64,000 nucleotides of DNA, taken from Idiomarina aminovorans. Lineage in GTDB: Bacteria; Pseudomonadota; Gammaproteobacteria; Enterobacterales; Alteromonadaceae. The notes beneath the pieces are model-generated. The model had not been told where the DNA came from. It ran no database searches and saw only the letters and a list, made by a program, of their open reading frames with translations. Shown here in pieces: positions 24,077 to 33,006 of this stretch. The DNA is taken from assembly GCF_023155095.1 (NCBI RefSeq), contig NZ_JAKNDA010000004.1:186001-250000 (forward strand), given 5' to 3'. The position numbers and the translations under genes are program-made. The stretch's first letter is position 1, and each line of letters opens with the position of its first letter.

Positions 24077-25206
24077 TTTTTAACTTTATAAGGCGAGTAT
24101 TCTTGTAAAGTCGTTAAATGTTCACTTAACGCCGTGCGTTCATCCCGGCAGTATTGATCAATAGCGTCATTAAGCGGGGAGAGGTTAAACCGGTAAAACC
24201 CTTCCCTCAATATAGGTTCAAAACCGCGATGTAACTTGTGTTCACCTTGTGCGCCGGCATCAAAGTCATTCAAACCATGATTAATGCAGTACTCAATACC
24301 CTGGTAGTAGCAGGCCTCAAAATGCAGAAACTCCAGTTCTTCCCGACACCCCCAGTAACGCCCGTAAAGCGTGTCTTTATCTTTAAAGCATAAAGAAGCG
24401 GCGAGCATTATTTCATCGCGGTAGGCCGCAAAAACAACGATTTTATCGGCTAAATGTTCACCCCATAATTTAAGCGTAGCAGGCGTTAAGTAGCCGCCAT
24501 GGCCCGAGCGCTTTAAATAAGTTCGCTGATAAAATAAGGTGAACTGTTGCCAGAATTCGGCCGTTAGTTCGCTACCCTGCAGGGTTCGCATTTGCACACC
24601 TTGCTCAGAAACCTGGCGACGCTCTTTGCGAATCGACTTACGTTTACGCGACACCAGAGCCGCTAAAAAGTCATCAAAACTGCTGTAGTTGCGGTTTTGC
24701 CAAAGGAACTGAATATCAAAACGCTGCCACCAGCCTGCTTCGGTAAGCGTTTTACTCAGAGCAGGCTCAACATACAAGCTTTGCAGGTTACTAACTTGAT
24801 GGGCCTGTATCAGCCCTGACTCAATCACTGCAAGCACATCACCGGCGTTAACGCCTTCAGCGGTAGCCAGTCGCGGGCCCTGACAAGGTGTAAAAGGTAT
24901 CGCATTGATCAGTTTGGGATAATACTGAAAACCATAGCGCTCAAAAGCTTCAGCAAATGCCCAGTCGAACAAGTATTCGCCATACGAGTGTGTTTTCTTA
25001 AACCAAGGCATAAGAGCGAGCAATGTGTCGTCATCACCATGTACCGCAACGTACTGAGGCAACCAGCCGCGCTGCGGTCCAAGACTACCGCCTTGTTCCA
25101 GCGCCAGCAAAAAGTCGTAACGAGTAAAAGGGTAATCGCTACCATATAAGCGGTTCCAGTCAGCTTTAGGTATTGTCGTTATTGTTGAATGAATTAGTGC
25201 TTGCAT
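24073..25206 (-). CDS. FemAB-like GNAT-fold protein (PF04339 family)
   Basis: A 377-residue protein of the 'peptidogalycan biosynthesis/recognition' family, which has a doubled acetyltransferase-like fold as in FemAB aminoacyl transferases. Conserved blocks are NAIPFTPCQGPRL, SRKRKSIRKERRQV, YLKRSGHGGYLTP, and GRYWGCREELEFLHFEACYY near the C-terminus. The true substrate is unknown. No signal peptide or membrane helix is present, so it is cytoplasmic. It is three bases downstream of rlmA on the same strand and is probably cotranscribed. Confidence 0.85.
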   Translation of the reverse strand: MQALIHSTITTIPKADWNRLYGSDYPFTRYDFLLALEQGGSLGPQRGWLPQYVAVHGDDDTLLALMPWFKKTHSYGEYLFDWAFAEAFERYGFQYYPKLINAIPFTPCQGPRLATAEGVNAGDVLAVIESGLIQAHQVSNLQSLYVEPALSKTLTEAGWWQRFDIQFLWQNRNYSSFDDFLAALVSRKRKSIRKERRQVSEQGVQMRTLQGSELTAEFWQQFTLFYQRTYLKRSGHGGYLTPATLKLWGEHLADKIVVFAAYRDEIMLAASLCFKDKDTLYGRYWGCREELEFLHFEACYYQGIEYCINHGLNDFDAGAQGEHKLHRGFEPILREGFYRFNLSPLNDAIDQYCRDERTALSEHLTTLQEYSPYKVKN

Positions 25207-25209
25207 GTG

Positions 25210-26043
25210 TTAGTGACTTAAACCAAAAACACGCACCCAAATATCCGCCGTCAAAGCAATAGCATCAAGTTTCGAAGCTTCTTCACGACCTTCAGCACTA
25301 CTTCGGTAGAGGTGCGGTGTCATGGTCAGTAGGTCTTTTATGGCTTGATTTGATGTCAGCGATACCGGGAAAGTCTCTCGCTGTTCGGAGATCAGTTTAA
25401 ACTCGGGGGAGGTAACCGGCAAAGTTTCCTTTTTAATTTTTTGTTCAGAATAAATAATGGCTTTCAGCTCTTTTAAATGGTCCCTGGCAGGGTCCACCAT
25501 AATCAGCCGACCATCGGGTTTGAGAACTCGTTTAAACTCTGCTTCTACCGGGAAACCGAATACACACAAAATAGTATCGACACTATTGTCTGCCAGTGGA
25601 ATAGCACTATTGGAAGCCACCATCCAGCTCAAACGCTTGTCTTTTTTTGCCGCATCCTGCACTGCCCACTTTGAAATATCCAGCGCGGCAATGCTTAAAT
25701 CCACGTCGTTTTGCTCAGCCTGCTCAACCAAATACCGTAGGTAATAACCTTCACCACAACCGGCATCTAACAACGACTGGTTACTATGGGCCAGAACCGT
25801 ATCAGCTAAAACTTGCGCCAGTGACTGGTAATAACCTTGTTCCAGATAGTCACGACGAGCCTGCACCATGGCTTTACTGTCACCGGGATCTTTTGAGCGC
25901 TTATTTTGTACCGGCAGTAAGTTCACGTAACCCTGTTTCGCGACATCATAGCTATGGCCATTTTCACAGCGCCAGCTACGCTCATGTAAATGAAGAGGCA
26001 AGCTATCCAGCGGACAAATAAGGTGGGTTAACGGGTCAGTCAC
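25210..26043 (-). CDS. rlmA: 23S rRNA (guanine(745)-N(1))-methyltransferase RlmA
   Basis: SAM-dependent enzyme that methylates G745 in helix 35 of 23S rRNA. A zinc-binding N-terminus (ICPLDSLPL and WRCENGHSYD) is followed by AKQGYVNLLPVQNKRSKDPG, the family hallmark, and a methyltransferase domain with LLDAGCGEGYYLRYL. A GTG at 26043 is preferred as start (277 residues; E. coli 269) because GGAA lies seven bases upstream. The longer reading from 26109 adds 22 residues that do not look like RlmA. An analogous enzyme, RlmA(II), modifies G748; the group with YVNLLPVQ is typical of G745. Confidence 0.9.
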   Translation of the reverse strand: MTDPLTHLICPLDSLPLHLHERSWRCENGHSYDVAKQGYVNLLPVQNKRSKDPGDSKAMVQARRDYLEQGYYQSLAQVLADTVLAHSNQSLLDAGCGEGYYLRYLVEQAEQNDVDLSIAALDISKWAVQDAAKKDKRLSWMVASNSAIPLADNSVDTILCVFGFPVEAEFKRVLKPDGRLIMVDPARDHLKELKAIIYSEQKIKKETLPVTSPEFKLISEQRETFPVSLTSNQAIKDLLTMTPHLYRSSAEGREEASKLDAIALTADIWVRVFGLSH

Positions 26044-26106
26044 ATTGCATTCCGTTTGGTTTCGCTTTGTAGTTATTCTACGCGGTTTCACGCCAAAATT
26101 CAGACA

Positions 26107-26131
26107 CAAAAAAAGCAGCCCGTAAGCTGCT
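26107..26131 (-). terminator. Intrinsic terminator of csp copy 2
   Basis: On the minus strand AGCAGC pairs with GCTGCT (bases 26114-26119 and 26126-26131), followed by seven T. It lies 43 bases after the csp stop and before rlmA on the same strand. Confidence 0.85.
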
Positions 26132-26173
26132 CTTCATAATTTTTAGCTTAGTTAAAAGCTCAATTCATGCGGA

Positions 26174-26383
26174 TTACGCCGCTTGAATGTTCTCAGCCTG
26201 AGGACCTTTAGGACCCTGAGTAATTGAGAAAGAAACGTTTTGACCTTCGGTCAGCGTTTTAAAACCATCGCCAACAATTGCGCTAAAGTGAGCAAATACG
26301 TCTGCGCCACCTTGCTGCTCGATAAAACCAAAACCTTTTGCTTCGTTAAACCACTTAACAATACCGTTTACTGAATTAGACAT
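26174..26383 (-). CDS. Cold-shock protein, CspA family (copy 2)
   Basis: A 69-residue CspA-family RNA chaperone with RNP1 (KGFGFI) and RNP2 (VFAHF). Compared with copy 1 at 19151 it differs mostly at the start ([11 protein letters not shown]) and at the end (NIQAA). The two copies lie about 7 kb apart on the same strand and have related leaders, so they may have arisen by duplication, but csp genes are often multicopy. It ends at an intrinsic terminator. Confidence 0.95.
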   Translation of the reverse strand: MSNSVNGIVKWFNEAKGFGFIEQQGGADVFAHFSAIVGDGFKTLTEGQNVSFSITQGPKGPQAENIQAA

Positions 26384-26580
26384 AATAAATATCCTGAAAA
26401 TTTTAAAAATAATAAGTAATCGCCCCGGGCGTTCCCAGTTGCGATGATCGTGCGGGTAAAAAATGAAACTTAAAACTACAGGACGAAGATATTACTACTA
26501 AAAATAAAGCGACGTAGAGGAGTGTTTAACTAACTTTTTCTTATCCAACGCCGAGTACTCTACACGCATTCTGAGCCATG
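26384..26580 (-). promoter_or_regulatory. Long 5' leader of csp copy 2 with conserved blocks
   Basis: Blocks shared with the copy 1 leader, in the same order (plus-strand writing): TGCGGGTAAAA (26451-26461), AACTACAGGACGA (26474-26486) and TTTAACTAACT (26525-26535). The region has no convincing gene. From 26581 to 26700 I see only a weak inverted repeat, TGCCAC/GTGGCA (26649-26654 and 26676-26681), which might end the S46 peptidase transcript. Confidence 0.6.
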
Positions 26581-26700
26581 TCAAATACTCATTTGAATTT
26601 ATTTTCATTCTTTGCAAAAGTAATCGGTTATTACTCCTTATAGAAAATGCCACCGCCGCCAGAAAATCAGCGAAAGTGGCACCCATTACAAGCAGGTTAT

Positions 26701-28869
26701 TTACTGACGAGTGGTTTTAACGCCTAACTCTTTCAGCAGGTTATCCGCGTGGTCTACATACTCCATTTGCCACAGCATATAGCGAGTATCTACCTGAATA
26801 GAGCGGGTGTTTTCCAGATTGAAATCCCAGTCAGAGATGATTGAATCCAGAGTGCCGTCGAAAGCCAGACCGACAAATTCCGCTTTATGGTTCAGCACCG
26901 CAGAACCTGAGTTACCACCGGTAATATCCAGAGTAGCCAGATAGTTCACTGGTACAGAATCTAACTCAGCTTTTTCATAAGGGCCAAAATCACCCGACTC
27001 TATCGCCTTAAGCTGCTCTTCCGGGGCGTTAAATTCGCCTTCACCAGTGGCTTTTTCGGTTACGCCACGCAACGTGGTAAAAGGTGCCCAGGCGTTACCG
27101 TCTTCCGTACCATGCGCGCGACCCGCAACGTTGCCGTATGTAATTCTCAGCGTGCTGTTCGCATCGGGGTATACCGCTTCTCCTTTACTTTGCATAAAGG
27201 CAATTTTTGCACGCATATAGTCAGCGTAGGCCTGCTGAATGTTACCGGAAAGCTCTTCGCTCTTTTTCTCATCTTCTAAATCGGAAGGGTAAAGTGCAAC
27301 AGCCGCTTTAACAAAACGGTCCTCGCTTTGCTCAAACTGTTCCGGGTCAAATTCCAGCAACGCCATGCGATTATCGCGTTCAAGTAAGCTAGTGTTTTCA
27401 TACCAACGGTCAATTAAAGCGCTTAGCTCATCTTTGCTCATACCGTCGCGTAAACCCAACGCTTTATCGAAAGCGGCATCACGTCCTGACTTAGGCTGAG
27501 CCATGTAACTGCTCAGGTTGTGCAGGTCTAACGCTTTCTCAACCTTAGCGTCGAAGTTACGATCCATACCCGCCAGGTACGACTCAAAACGCGGAATATC
27601 GCGTTCCTGATAACCGGCTTTACGCTCTGCGTCTGGCTTAGTACCTTCCTGAGCCAGGCGATGCACGGCACGGGCAACAGAAAGCAAACGCGGTGTCGCA
27701 TTATTCAACAAGTAGTCAGCACGACTTTTGGCATGACTCTGCTGCAATAACGTGTCGATGGCATTGAGGCCATCAGCGTACAAAGCCTTTTTCGTCCGGT
27801 CACTGTTAACCCAGGCAGTCAGTTCCTTATGTTCTTGTTGCTTACGCTTTAATAAGTCACTGTTAGCAAAGCTGTCCAGCATACCCTGACGGTTTTTCAG
27901 ATAGTTATTGAGACCAGCGACACGGCTGGCGTATTTGAGCTCAGCGTCTTTATCGTCGGCTGTTTCCCGCGCGATAATTTCCAGCGAGTCCCGGAATTGC
28001 TCAACTGTTTTAGGGTAGCTCCACTCAAAGGTCTCTTTGACTTCAGACGGTAAACGATGACGGTTAGTGCGCCCCGGATAACCCAGAGCCATAACAAAGT
28101 CACCTTCTTCGAGACCTTCACTGGCTATCGTCAAGTGGTAGTCAGGTTCGTAAGGCACGTTGTCTTCGCTGTAATCGGCAGATTCGCCTTCCGGGCTGAC
28201 ATAAGCGCGTAAAAAGCTGTAATCGCCAGTATGGCGCGGCCACATCCAGTTATCTGTATCGCCACCGAATTTACCGACACCACTTGCCGGTGCGTGCACT
28301 AAGCGAACGTCCTTAATTTCCAGCTGCTTAATCAGGTAATACTCGAGGCTGCCGTAATAAGCAGCGACATAACAACGATGGCCTTCGTCCTCTTCGCACT
28401 CGGCTACCAGAGCTTTCTCATTAGCTTCTATCGCGTCCAGCCGGGCTTTACCGTTTAGTTTTGCAGCTTTGGCATCTATTACCTTATTAGTCACTTCATT
28501 GACCGCTTTGGTCACAAAAATGCGACTGCCCGGCGCTGCCTGCACTTCTTCACTTAAGTCTTTGGCCAAAAAACCATTAGCCAGCAAGTCGTTCTCGGGT
28601 GTCGAGTTATGAGCAATACTGTTGTACGCGCAATGATGGTTGGTTGCTACCAAGCCCTGCGGCGATACAAAAGAAGCCGAACAACCGCCCAGGCTGACAA
28701 TAGCCGCAGCCGGAAACTCAGTTAATTTAGAAATATCATTGGGGTCAATGGTCAGACCGGCGGCCTTCAGTTTGTCGGCAATTTCCGGCAATTGTTTTGG
28801 CATCCACATGCCTTCATCGGCGGCAGCGAAACAGCTGACCATAGACAATGCAAGTATTAGCTTTTTCAT
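26701..28869 (-). CDS. S46 family dipeptidyl-peptidase (DPP7/DPP11 type)
   Basis: Secreted or periplasmic serine peptidase that removes dipeptides from the N-terminus of peptides. The 722-residue protein has a signal peptide (MKKLILALSMVSCFAAA), a chymotrypsin-like double barrel and an inserted helical domain. The catalytic residues are in LVATNHHCAYN (His78/79), GGDTDNWMWPRHTGD (Asp) and ITGGNSGSAVLN (Ser near 654). A glycine follows FD in the FDGT motif, where DPP11 has arginine, which tentatively points to DPP7-like preference for hydrophobic residues. It fits a peptide-feeding marine lifestyle. Confidence 0.93.
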   Translation of the reverse strand: MKKLILALSMVSCFAAADEGMWMPKQLPEIADKLKAAGLTIDPNDISKLTEFPAAAIVSLGGCSASFVSPQGLVATNHHCAYNSIAHNSTPENDLLANGFLAKDLSEEVQAAPGSRIFVTKAVNEVTNKVIDAKAAKLNGKARLDAIEANEKALVAECEEDEGHRCYVAAYYGSLEYYLIKQLEIKDVRLVHAPASGVGKFGGDTDNWMWPRHTGDYSFLRAYVSPEGESADYSEDNVPYEPDYHLTIASEGLEEGDFVMALGYPGRTNRHRLPSEVKETFEWSYPKTVEQFRDSLEIIARETADDKDAELKYASRVAGLNNYLKNRQGMLDSFANSDLLKRKQQEHKELTAWVNSDRTKKALYADGLNAIDTLLQQSHAKSRADYLLNNATPRLLSVARAVHRLAQEGTKPDAERKAGYQERDIPRFESYLAGMDRNFDAKVEKALDLHNLSSYMAQPKSGRDAAFDKALGLRDGMSKDELSALIDRWYENTSLLERDNRMALLEFDPEQFEQSEDRFVKAAVALYPSDLEDEKKSEELSGNIQQAYADYMRAKIAFMQSKGEAVYPDANSTLRITYGNVAGRAHGTEDGNAWAPFTTLRGVTEKATGEGEFNAPEEQLKAIESGDFGPYEKAELDSVPVNYLATLDITGGNSGSAVLNHKAEFVGLAFDGTLDSIISDWDFNLENTRSIQVDTRYMLWQMEYVDHADNLLKELGVKTTRQ

Positions 28870-29010
28870 AGTGTCTCTTTTTTTTGGGTTTATGTGGAAA
28901 GGTTAGTATCTAATAAAAACTATAGTTATAGTAGGAGGGTGACTTGTCAATATTCAGACAAGTAATGTTACAAAATAACAGTGTAAACTTATTTCAGAAC
29001 GATCAGGCAC

Positions 29011-29043
29011 AAAAAAGAGGCAGTGCCAAAAACACCGCCTCTT
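29011..29043 (-). terminator. Intrinsic terminator of the FpvA/FhuE-like receptor gene
   Basis: On the minus strand AAGAGGCGGTG pairs with CACTGCCTCTT around a short T-rich loop and is followed by a T-run. It lies about 22 bases after the receptor stop. Confidence 0.8.
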
Positions 29044-29064
29044 ACAAAGTAAACGTTCCAGCCT

Positions 29065-31209
29065 TTACCAGGCGTATTTCACACTCAGCTCAACATTGCG
29101 CTCAGCGCCGAAAAAACCTTGGTTATAAAAGTCGATGCTCGAATAATACTTCTCATCGAACAAATTATTGACGTTAAGGCTGAGATCCCAGTTTTGGCTC
29201 AATTGATAGTTCGCCATTGCGTTTACTAAGGTGTAGCTGTCCTGAGTAAAGGTTTCACCATTTGGCCCCGCCCCCGGATTTGATATCTCACTTTGCCAGT
29301 TGGCATTGATACCAACTTTCAAAGCATCCGTTGCTGAATAAAGCACACTAGCTTTCACCATATCTTCCGGTAAATAGGGTGCATAATTAGAACCATCACG
29401 ATCGGTCGACTCATTGTGGGTGTAACTAAAGAAAATATTCACTGAATCGGTTGGTTTACCGTTTAACTCCAGCTCATAGCCCTCACTTTCGGCACCATCA
29501 ACGCCAATGGAAGGAAAAACTGTAGTTCCCGGTAGAGGGTCTGTATTATCAGGATCGTTGATGGCCAGGTTATCTTCCTTGACCTTATACACTGCAAAAC
29601 TGGCCGTAAGTGCTTCATTAAAGAAGTCACCTTTTACACCAAGTTCTGCGTTGGAACCTTCCACCGGGCCAATCAACTCATTATTAACGTCACGTGCCTG
29701 TTGTGGTTGGAATATTTCCGTGTAGCTTGCGTAGGTTGAGATAATATCCGTAACGTCATAGACAAGGCCCAAATAAGGCGTATTTACATTCGAGTTTTTA
29801 TAATCGCTGGTCGCCCAGGGCGCTGCTGCTTGAGTCTCATAAGTCGTTATCCGATTACCCAGAATAGCAGTTAACTCATCGGTCACACTGAACTGAGCCG
29901 CAGCGTAAACACCTTTCTGAGTTATCGATTCAGTTGTTTTATACTTTGGCGTATCAGAGAAGTCCGGGCGAGGTACACCATTACCCCACTCAAATAGGCT
30001 GGGAACGACAATAGTATCGGTAATTCCAAAAGCTGTTGCGGCAATATCCTGTTCTGCATACAGCCCCCCAGCTGTTAACTGGTGTTCACGACCAAAAAGC
30101 TCGAAAGGACCTGAAGCTAACAAACGAAACGAGGTTTGTTCTCTGTCTGAAACGTAATGAGTTGGAGAAGGATTAAGACCCAATCCTGTATCTGGGTCAG
30201 GAAACCCGGGGAAGAATAAAAGGTAACCATCCATCTCACCTTCGCGGCGCTCAACATCAAGCTGAACGTCCCAACCATTATCAAAAGCATGTTCGAACTG
30301 AGCAAAAACGTTGGTGCTTTCCCTGTCCCATTTGTTCCAAGGCGATGCTGTGGTCGTACTTACGGGTAAATCATCAGCTTGTGTGCCGTCTGAATAAAAC
30401 AGTGGCAGTGCGCCCCACATACTGCCTTTCGGGTTCCGCTCGCTGTAATCAGCACCCACAGTCAAACGCGTTTGCGTGGTCAAATCCGCGGTAACTACGG
30501 CATAAATTTGTGCGTTTTCTTTTTCCGACAAGTCGACATAACTGTCACCCTCTTCATAAGCCAAAGCCACCCGTCCTTTAACGTTACCACTTTCTGACAG
30601 GGTTTGAGAGTGGTCAGCTTCAAGCCGATAGTTACTCCACGAGCCAACACCGACACTGGCATAGCCACCATCTTCCGCCTTGGGCCGCTTACGAATCAGG
30701 TTAATAGCAGCTGAGGGCTCACCCGCACCGGTTAACAGCCCCGTTGCACCGCGCACAATTTCAACCCGTTCAAAAATAACCGAGTCGGCCAGAGCTTCAC
30801 TAAAGAAGCTGTTGTAAGCAATGGGTACACCATCGAACTGGAAATTCGTCACGTTACGGCCACGAGCACGGAAAAAGAAGCGGTCAGTTTCGGCCTGCTG
30901 AGCCTGAATACCCGGCGCAAACTGCATAACATCGGCAACGGTGTCCAGCGAGAAGCTGTCCATAAAGGTACGGTCAATTATTGAGATGGACTGTGGCGTC
31001 TGACGCAAGGTTAACGGCAAACCCGTTGCGGTAGTTGCCTGATCCAAGGAACTGCCGGTCACTTTAATGTGTTCAAAGATTTTTTCCTGCGCTTGTGCTT
31101 GTTTTTCGCCTGTTGCAGCAGCGTCTTCTGGTTGAGCCGCTGCTGCAGCGGAGCTCAACAGCGCGGACGCTACCGCTGTTGCTAAAAAATTTCTGCCAAA
31201 TGTCTGCAT
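29065..31209 (-). CDS. TonB-dependent siderophore receptor, FhuE/FpvA-like
   Basis: A 714-residue outer-membrane receptor. The signal peptide ends AAAAQPED. The plug has the siderophore-receptor pattern TLRQTPQSISIIDRTFMD, then IQAQQAETDRFFFRARGRNV and FERVEIVRGATGLLTGAGEP, typical of receptors for hydroxamate or mixed siderophores (FhuE, FpvA, FoxA group). The barrel ends with W (ELSVKYAW). The ATG follows GGGAGG at good distance. It is divergent from the PepSY reductase gene at 31319, with two Fur-like sites between. The siderophore is not determined. A good terminator follows. Confidence 0.9.
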   Translation of the reverse strand: MQTFGRNFLATAVASALLSSAAAAAQPEDAAATGEKQAQAQEKIFEHIKVTGSSLDQATTATGLPLTLRQTPQSISIIDRTFMDSFSLDTVADVMQFAPGIQAQQAETDRFFFRARGRNVTNFQFDGVPIAYNSFFSEALADSVIFERVEIVRGATGLLTGAGEPSAAINLIRKRPKAEDGGYASVGVGSWSNYRLEADHSQTLSESGNVKGRVALAYEEGDSYVDLSEKENAQIYAVVTADLTTQTRLTVGADYSERNPKGSMWGALPLFYSDGTQADDLPVSTTTASPWNKWDRESTNVFAQFEHAFDNGWDVQLDVERREGEMDGYLLFFPGFPDPDTGLGLNPSPTHYVSDREQTSFRLLASGPFELFGREHQLTAGGLYAEQDIAATAFGITDTIVVPSLFEWGNGVPRPDFSDTPKYKTTESITQKGVYAAAQFSVTDELTAILGNRITTYETQAAAPWATSDYKNSNVNTPYLGLVYDVTDIISTYASYTEIFQPQQARDVNNELIGPVEGSNAELGVKGDFFNEALTASFAVYKVKEDNLAINDPDNTDPLPGTTVFPSIGVDGAESEGYELELNGKPTDSVNIFFSYTHNESTDRDGSNYAPYLPEDMVKASVLYSATDALKVGINANWQSEISNPGAGPNGETFTQDSYTLVNAMANYQLSQNWDLSLNVNNLFDEKYYSSIDFYNQGFFGAERNVELSVKYAW

Positions 31210-31236
31210 GAATTGCCTCCCGGATAAGTATGCAAA

Positions 31237-31256
31237 TGAGAATCGTTAGCGATTCA
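31237..31256. promoter_or_regulatory. Fur-box-like site before the FhuE-like receptor
   Basis: TGAGAATCGTTAGCGATTCA lies about 28 bases before the receptor start on the minus strand and matches the Fur pattern at about 10 of 14 informative bases in its first 15 bases. GAATCG/CGATTC forms a local inverted repeat. Confidence 0.5.
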
Positions 31257-31263
31257 TTGTATT

Positions 31264-31278
31264 TGATAATTGTTCGCA
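31264..31278. promoter_or_regulatory. Fur-box-like site in the divergent receptor/PepSY region
   Basis: TGATAATTGTTCGCA matches the Fur pattern at 11 of 14 informative bases. It lies between the divergent genes and could repress both under iron-replete conditions. Confidence 0.6.
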
Positions 31279-31318
31279 TTTGCAATATCATTTCAAGAAA
31301 TTTCTTGGGGGAGTAAAA

Positions 31319-32464
31319 ATGACGCAAAGGCAATGGTTTAAATTACACGGTTGGTGCTCTCTACCGATATGGATTCTGTTTTGCTTTATCTGCATTACCG
31401 GCACCATCGCAGTATTCAGTCACGAATTAACCTGGCTATTTAATGAAAATGCACGAGCCTTGAATCCAGAAGGTTTACCAGCCCAGCCTATCTCGGAACT
31501 TGTTGCTGCGGTAAAAAGCCAGTTCCCCGAGGCTAATGTCACTACCGTAATGACATTCGAGCCTTACGTTATTAATGCCGTTATTTTTTCAACTGAGAAC
31601 ATGCCGGCCGCTATTGCCTATGTAAACCAGTACACCGGCGAAATTCAGGAAGTGAACCAGGGCATTACTTTTATTAACTTCATGCGTTCATTGCACAGCT
31701 GGCTGCTATTCCCCTGGCAGGGCAGCTACAGCGTTGGCTATTATTTAGTGTCAGCCATGTCTTTAGTGATGATTGGAGCGTTAATTACCGGCCTTGTTAT
31801 TTACAAAAAGTTCTGGCGGGCTTACACACAGCCAAAAATCCGCGCGAAACAGGGCAAAAAGTCTTTCTTAACCGACTTACATAAACACGGTGGTGCCTGG
31901 TCTATTTGGTTTCTTATTATTATGAGCCTGACCGGTCTATGGTATCTCACTCAGCAAGTTATGTGGCACGCCGATATCGATATTGAAGAGCACCCGCCAC
32001 TGGTGGAAGCGTCTGAAATACCCATGGGCGAGAAAGCGCAACCACCGGTCTCTATTGAGGATGCTTTGCTTATAGCGGAGCAGCGCTTTCCGGATATACG
32101 ACCCAGCTATGTGATGATGCCGGAGCATAATCGCGACATGTTTAAGATTATGGGCGGCGGTGATTTTATCTTCTACGATCAGTACTCTTACCGGCTGAAT
32201 ATTAACCCCTGGAACGGCGACATTGCACGTGCCATATCACCAGATAATATGAACACCCTGCAAACCATTCAACATATTGTTGACCCACTCCACTACGGCA
32301 CTATTGGTGGTCTCTGGACCAAGGCTATATGGTTTATTTTCGGGCTGATACTGTCAGCCATGTCTATTACCGGCTTTTTAATCTGGGGCTCTCGCACAGT
32401 AAAGGCAGCAAAAACTAAGCGCACACCGCTGCAAGAGTCGTTGCAAAATGAAGGAGCAGGTTAA
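31319..32464 (+). CDS. PepSY-domain membrane protein, probable ferric-siderophore reductase
   Basis: A 381-residue inner-membrane protein of the PepSY_TM/PiuB type (FoxB and FpvG belong here). It has four main helices: about 13-33, 140-162, 196-215 and 337-360. PepSY-like loops lie in the periplasm. Histidines at helix ends (LHGW, RSLHSWLLF, LHKHGGAWS, QHIVDPLHYG) are conserved and could bind haem. Known members reduce ferric siderophores in the periplasm to release iron. The ATG at 31319 follows GGGGGAG; the earlier in-frame ATG at 31280 lies inside the operator region. It is divergent from the FhuE-like receptor and overlaps the next gene by one base. Confidence 0.9.
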   Translation: MTQRQWFKLHGWCSLPIWILFCFICITGTIAVFSHELTWLFNENARALNPEGLPAQPISELVAAVKSQFPEANVTTVMTFEPYVINAVIFSTENMPAAIAYVNQYTGEIQEVNQGITFINFMRSLHSWLLFPWQGSYSVGYYLVSAMSLVMIGALITGLVIYKKFWRAYTQPKIRAKQGKKSFLTDLHKHGGAWSIWFLIIMSLTGLWYLTQQVMWHADIDIEEHPPLVEASEIPMGEKAQPPVSIEDALLIAEQRFPDIRPSYVMMPEHNRDMFKIMGGGDFIFYDQYSYRLNINPWNGDIARAISPDNMNTLQTIQHIVDPLHYGTIGGLWTKAIWFIFGLILSAMSITGFLIWGSRTVKAAKTKRTPLQESLQNEGAG

Positions 32465-32925
32465 TGGCACGCCGTAAAAATACTTTCTGGAATCGAAACA
32501 AATTTAAGCTCAGTGGCTTAATTCTTATTCTGCCTTTTTACTTTTTGTATCAGCAGTTGCAAATACCTGAACTGCCACCGGTATGGGACGAAAAAGAAGT
32601 GGGTCCGTTTAAGGTAGCCCTGCAACCGGCAAATAATGATGCCCCATATGCTCACCATGAAGACTGGGTGAAAGACTTTTCGGCGTACGTTAACGAAGGC
32701 AAAGTTAGCGATATTCGCCAGGGTTATGTGAATATTGGCGAAGAGTCGGTTGCTTTGGAAAAGCTGCAACAAGACGATGTTGGCATTCTGCACGGCAGTG
32801 AGTTATTACAACATGTTCACGCCATAGCACCAAAAAAACTTGACCCTCAGCAGCGCGTTTGGGTCACTTTGCAAACCTGGAATGGCGAAGTGCACCGGGC
32901 AAATTGGGAACTTCCTGAGAACTAG
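32464..32925 (+). CDS. Membrane-anchored hypothetical protein linked to the PepSY reductase
   Basis: A 153-residue protein I do not recognise. After a basic start (MARRKNTFWNRNKFK) comes one membrane helix (LSGLILILPFYFLYQQL, about 17-33), then a roughly 120-residue periplasmic domain with EVGPFKVALQPANNDAPYAH, an acidic middle and a closing VWVTLQTWNGEVHRANWEL. The start overlaps the PepSY stop (TAATG), which implies coupling and a role in the same reductase step, perhaps as a subunit. It is followed by a separate Fur-like site and the next receptor. Confidence 0.75.
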   Translation: MARRKNTFWNRNKFKLSGLILILPFYFLYQQLQIPELPPVWDEKEVGPFKVALQPANNDAPYAHHEDWVKDFSAYVNEGKVSDIRQGYVNIGEESVALEKLQQDDVGILHGSELLQHVHAIAPKKLDPQQRVWVTLQTWNGEVHRANWELPEN

Positions 32926-32940
32926 GTGAAATAAAACTTT

Positions 32941-32960
32941 AAACACGAATTGTTTTCATT
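32941..32960 (+). promoter_or_regulatory. Fur-box-like site before the FhuA-like receptor
   Basis: On the minus strand the site reads AATGAAAACAATTCGTGTTT. It matches the site at 16549-16568 at 17 of 20 bases, though it fits the general Fur consensus less well. It lies 46 bases before the receptor start. Confidence 0.5.
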
Positions 32961-33006
32961 TACGATCCATCTCGATTTAGACACCATCTAAAATTCGAGG
33001 GAAATA

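Noticed and set aside
26498-26686. 62-codon minus-strand frame upstream of csp copy 2
   Set aside because: It overlaps the conserved csp leader and a weak hairpin; the product looks random.
28944-29171. 75-codon plus-strand frame over the receptor terminator
   Set aside because: It runs through an intrinsic terminator and into the end of the antisense receptor gene.
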